A stretch of DNA of 45,640 nucleotides from a virus, in the IMG/VR virus record IMGVR_UViG_3300027833_001544, positions 1 to 45,640 of that record. One strand, given 5' to 3'. The notes beneath the pieces were generated by a model. It saw nothing but the letters and a program-made list of their open reading frames with translations, made no database searches and was not told the origin of the DNA. The stretch's first letter is position 1. Every line of letters starts with the position of its first letter. A program made the position numbers and the translations under genes. Of this stretch, positions 43,922 through 45,640 are shown in pieces.

Positions 43922-45640
43922 TGGCAATTACTAAACGCGGCGAAAAGGGTAGTGCTTTAACATACGACGAAATGGACGATAACTTTGATGCTATCACGCC
44001 ACAGACAAGTCCAACTGGAGCAGTTAAAATCCCCGCCGGTACAACAGGCCAGAGACCAACTGGTGAAGAAGGCCATTTACGATTTAACACTGCATCACAA
44101 CAATTTGAAGGATTTCAAGGAACTACTTGGTCAAGCATTGGTGGTGCTGGAGGCGGTGGCGGTGGAAGCCCAGGCGCGCAAGGTATTCAAGGTACTGATG
44201 GTAATGCTGGTCCTTCAGGAAACCCAGGTTTACAAGGTTCAACAGGTGACCCAGGGCTTGAAGGAGATCCAGGTCCACAAGGTATTACTGGTGGCGCTGG
44301 TGATGAAGGCCAACAAGGCGACCCAGGGATCCAAGGTCCAGCTGGTTCTGTTCAAGGTTTGCAAGGTACTATTGGTACTCAGGGATTTATAGGTACTGGT
44401 ATTCAAGGTACAACTGGTGCAGGTACTGATGGAGACGAAGGTGCTCAAGGTATCCAAGGTTCAGCCGGTTCTACACAGGGTACTCAGGGTTTAAGAGGAC
44501 CAGATGGTTCTGACGGTTTTGGTGCCCAAGGTGTAACCGGTTTACAAGGCGCTGCAGGTTCAGTTCAAGGTTTACAAGGTACTGTTGGTCCAGCAGGGTT
44601 TGGCTCACAAGGTATTCAAGGCATCCAAGGTATTGAAGGTCAACAAGGCGAAGACGGCGAACAGGGTTTACAAGGTAACGATGGAGCAGGTTCTCAAGGT
44701 ACTACTGGTTTCCAAGGCTTCCAAGGTACCGAAGGATTTCAAGGTAATGATGGTTTTGGATTACAAGGTTTACAAGGTCAACTTGGCAACGATGGACCAC
44801 AAGGTGTGCAAGGTAACTTCGGTTTACAAGGTACAACTGGCGTAGGTGCTGACGGTGTCCAAGGTATTATTGGTGTACAAGGTTTTCCTGGAGATGTTCA
44901 AGGTGTTCAAGGTGAAATTGGTGCCGGTCAACAAGGTACACAAGGTATTCTTGGGCCTATTGGTATACAAGGAAACTTTGGTCCAGAACTTCAAGGTGTT
45001 CAAGGTCAAGCTGGTTCAACGCAGGGTATTACTGGTGAACAAGGTGATGAAGGTGCACAGGGTACCCAAGGATTTATAGGTCCGTCATTACAGGGTGAGC
45101 AAGGTTTACAAGGTCAACCTGGGGTTGATGCAGCCGGTTTCCAAGGTGCTCAAGGCTTATTAGGTTTCCAAGGTACGCAAGGTTTTCAAGGACCAACTGC
45201 GTTCCAAGGTGTACAAGGATTTGGTGGACCAGGCGCGGTTGGTGTACAAGGTATTCAAGGCTTACAAGGATTTGTTGGTGAACAAGGTGATGACGGTATT
45301 GGTATACAAGGTACGTTTGGTATCCAAGGTACACAAGGTTTACGAGGAGAAACAGGATCTGAAGGTCCGGGTGGTTCTGGCGGTATTCAGGGTACGCAAG
45401 GTACACAAGGTGTTCAAGGTGTTTCCGAAGCTGGTACTCAAGGTATCCAAGGTTTACAATCCGTTCAAGGTTTGCAAGGTACAACGAGCCCAAATCCGCT
45501 GTTTGCTGCTAATGAAGATACTCCTACTGCTCAACCTGTAGCAACGGGTTCAAACGCAATTGCGCTAGGCGACTCATCAGATGCTTCGGGTGCTGACTCA
45601 CTTTCGTTTGGTAGAGATTCAACAGCAAGCGGAGCTGACT
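43921..45640 (+). CDS. Collagen-like tail fibre protein (3' end outside window)
   Basis: Open from the ATG at 43921 to the window end (573 codons, no stop). The N-terminus ([20 protein letters not shown]) is a short attachment domain common in marine phage fibres, followed by a beta segment ([20 protein letters not shown]). From about residue 80 a Gly-X-Y tract runs for over 400 residues, with Gln very common ([15 protein letters not shown], and so on), which would form a collagen triple helix. After it comes [20 protein letters not shown], like YadA/Hep_Hag head repeats of trimeric adhesins. This is a trimeric receptor fibre or tail-edge protein. The C-terminus, and thus the receptor-binding part, is not visible. 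Confidence 0.85.
   Translation, partial: MAITKRGEKGSALTYDEMDDNFDAITPQTSPTGAVKIPAGTTGQRPTGEEGHLRFNTASQQFEGFQGTTWSSIGGAGGGGGGSPGAQGIQGTDGNAGPSGNPGLQGSTGDPGLEGDPGPQGITGGAGDEGQQGDPGIQGPAGSVQGLQGTIGTQGFIGTGIQGTTGAGTDGDEGAQGIQGSAGSTQGTQGLRGPDGSDGFGAQGVTGLQGAAGSVQGLQGTVGPAGFGSQGIQGIQGIEGQQGEDGEQGLQGNDGAGSQGTTGFQGFQGTEGFQGNDGFGLQGLQGQLGNDGPQGVQGNFGLQGTTGVGADGVQGIIGVQGFPGDVQGVQGEIGAGQQGTQGILGPIGIQGNFGPELQGVQGQAGSTQGITGEQGDEGAQGTQGFIGPSLQGEQGLQGQPGVDAAGFQGAQGLLGFQGTQGFQGPTAFQGVQGFGGPGAVGVQGIQGLQGFVGEQGDDGIGIQGTFGIQGTQGLRGETGSEGPGGSGGIQGTQGTQGVQGVSEAGTQGIQGLQSVQGLQGTTSPNPLFAANEDTPTAQPVATGSNAIALGDSSDASGADSLSFGRDSTASGAD
44158..45485 (+). repeat. Collagen-like Gly-X-Y coding repeat
   Basis: The CAAGGT/CAAGGC hexamer (Gln-Gly) recurs dozens of times and codes a Gly-X-Y tract within the fibre gene. 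Such repeats can expand or shrink by recombination and are the reason for several spurious long open frames on both strands. Confidence 0.85.

Noticed and set aside
44158-45485. CRISPR-like regular repetition
   Set aside because: The repeat unit is a short coding hexamer with irregular spacing and keeps a reading frame, so it is a collagen-like coding repeat and not a CRISPR array.
43985-45541. Several + and - strand frames rich in Val/Lys/Gln or Leu/Tyr within the fibre gene
   Set aside because: They arise from the CAAGGT hexamer repeat read in other frames. The frame opened at 43921 is the coherent Gly-X-Y one and runs to the window end.
1-45640. tRNA genes, integrase, transposase or attachment sites
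   Set aside because: I looked for cloverleaf-like segments in gaps and for recombinase motifs and saw none. Gaps are short and explained by promoters, ribosome sites and hairpins.

Overview
The window is AT-rich and every supported gene lies on the + strand, packed with 1-20 base overlaps (mostly ATGA or TAATG junctions). It reads as part of the genome of a T4-like marine myovirus. Evidence includes a gp61-type primase, T4-type RNase H, PhoH, ThyX, class I ribonucleotide reductase, glutaredoxin, a dNMP kinase, a PAAR spike tip, a collagen-like fibre, a gp67-like acidic core protein, and many TATAAATA boxes matching the T4 late promoter. The host is probably an alphaproteobacterium. The phage carries a 5-aminolevulinate synthase (the C4/Shemin route, typical of Alphaproteobacteria), an ATP-synthase c-like protein of alphaproteobacterial type and a DUF1127 protein. 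These taxonomic statements are inference from gene content.

Layout. 1-2081: virion proteins. 2230-3294: a cassette of five tiny genes (DUF1127, membrane peptides, an AtpE-like protein). 3376-5937: a surface-glycan cassette (methyltransferase, glycosyltransferase, sulfotransferase, GT25) lying between two late promoters. 5969-12656: a large nucleotidyltransferase-containing protein, then a family of proteins sharing an N-terminal decapeptide of the form M-x-x-F-K-x-x-x-x-E, which resembles the T4 capsid targeting sequence cleaved by prohead protease gp21. One member carries a RelA/SpoT/MESH1-type HD hydrolase domain with all metal ligands visible. 12681-16655: virion proteins, a GH19 endolysin, a gp67-like core protein, nested spanins (Rz/Rz1 type) and a coiled-coil membrane protein.

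16652-24381: nucleotide and replication genes (tandem sigma-70 promoters, primase, thyX, nrdB with an N-terminal ATP-cone, nrdA lacking one), running without a gap into hemA (5-aminolevulinate synthase), a DUF454/YbaN-like membrane protein and an outer-membrane porin-like protein, closed by a UUCG hairpin. 24455-33803: a second, larger sugar/surface module (4,6-dehydratase, methyltransferase, GT17-sulfotransferase fusion, UDP-sugar dehydrogenase, cytidylyltransferase, carbamoyltransferase, SGNH-like, PMM-like HAD), interspersed with small unknown genes and a SleB-type hydrolase. 33804-42406: small early genes separated by near-identical promoter cassettes, plus GIY-YIG endonuclease, dNMP kinase, GT4, RNase H and a HAD nucleotidase. 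42425-45640: PhoH, PAAR tip and a collagen-like fibre running off the end.

The most notable candidates are (1) a capsid-targeted alarmone-hydrolase-like protein within a multi-gene set of putative packaged internal proteins, (2) a phage-encoded c-subunit-like protein with a shortened polar loop, (3) a nrdB-nrdA-hemA-DUF454-porin operon, (4) a GIY-YIG gene whose Shine-Dalgarno is buried in a hairpin that a late-promoter transcript would lack, and (5) a repeated early promoter whose -35 box supplies the stop codon of upstream genes. No tRNA, CRISPR, integrase or insertion sequence was seen, and there is no gene-free stretch over 300 bases.
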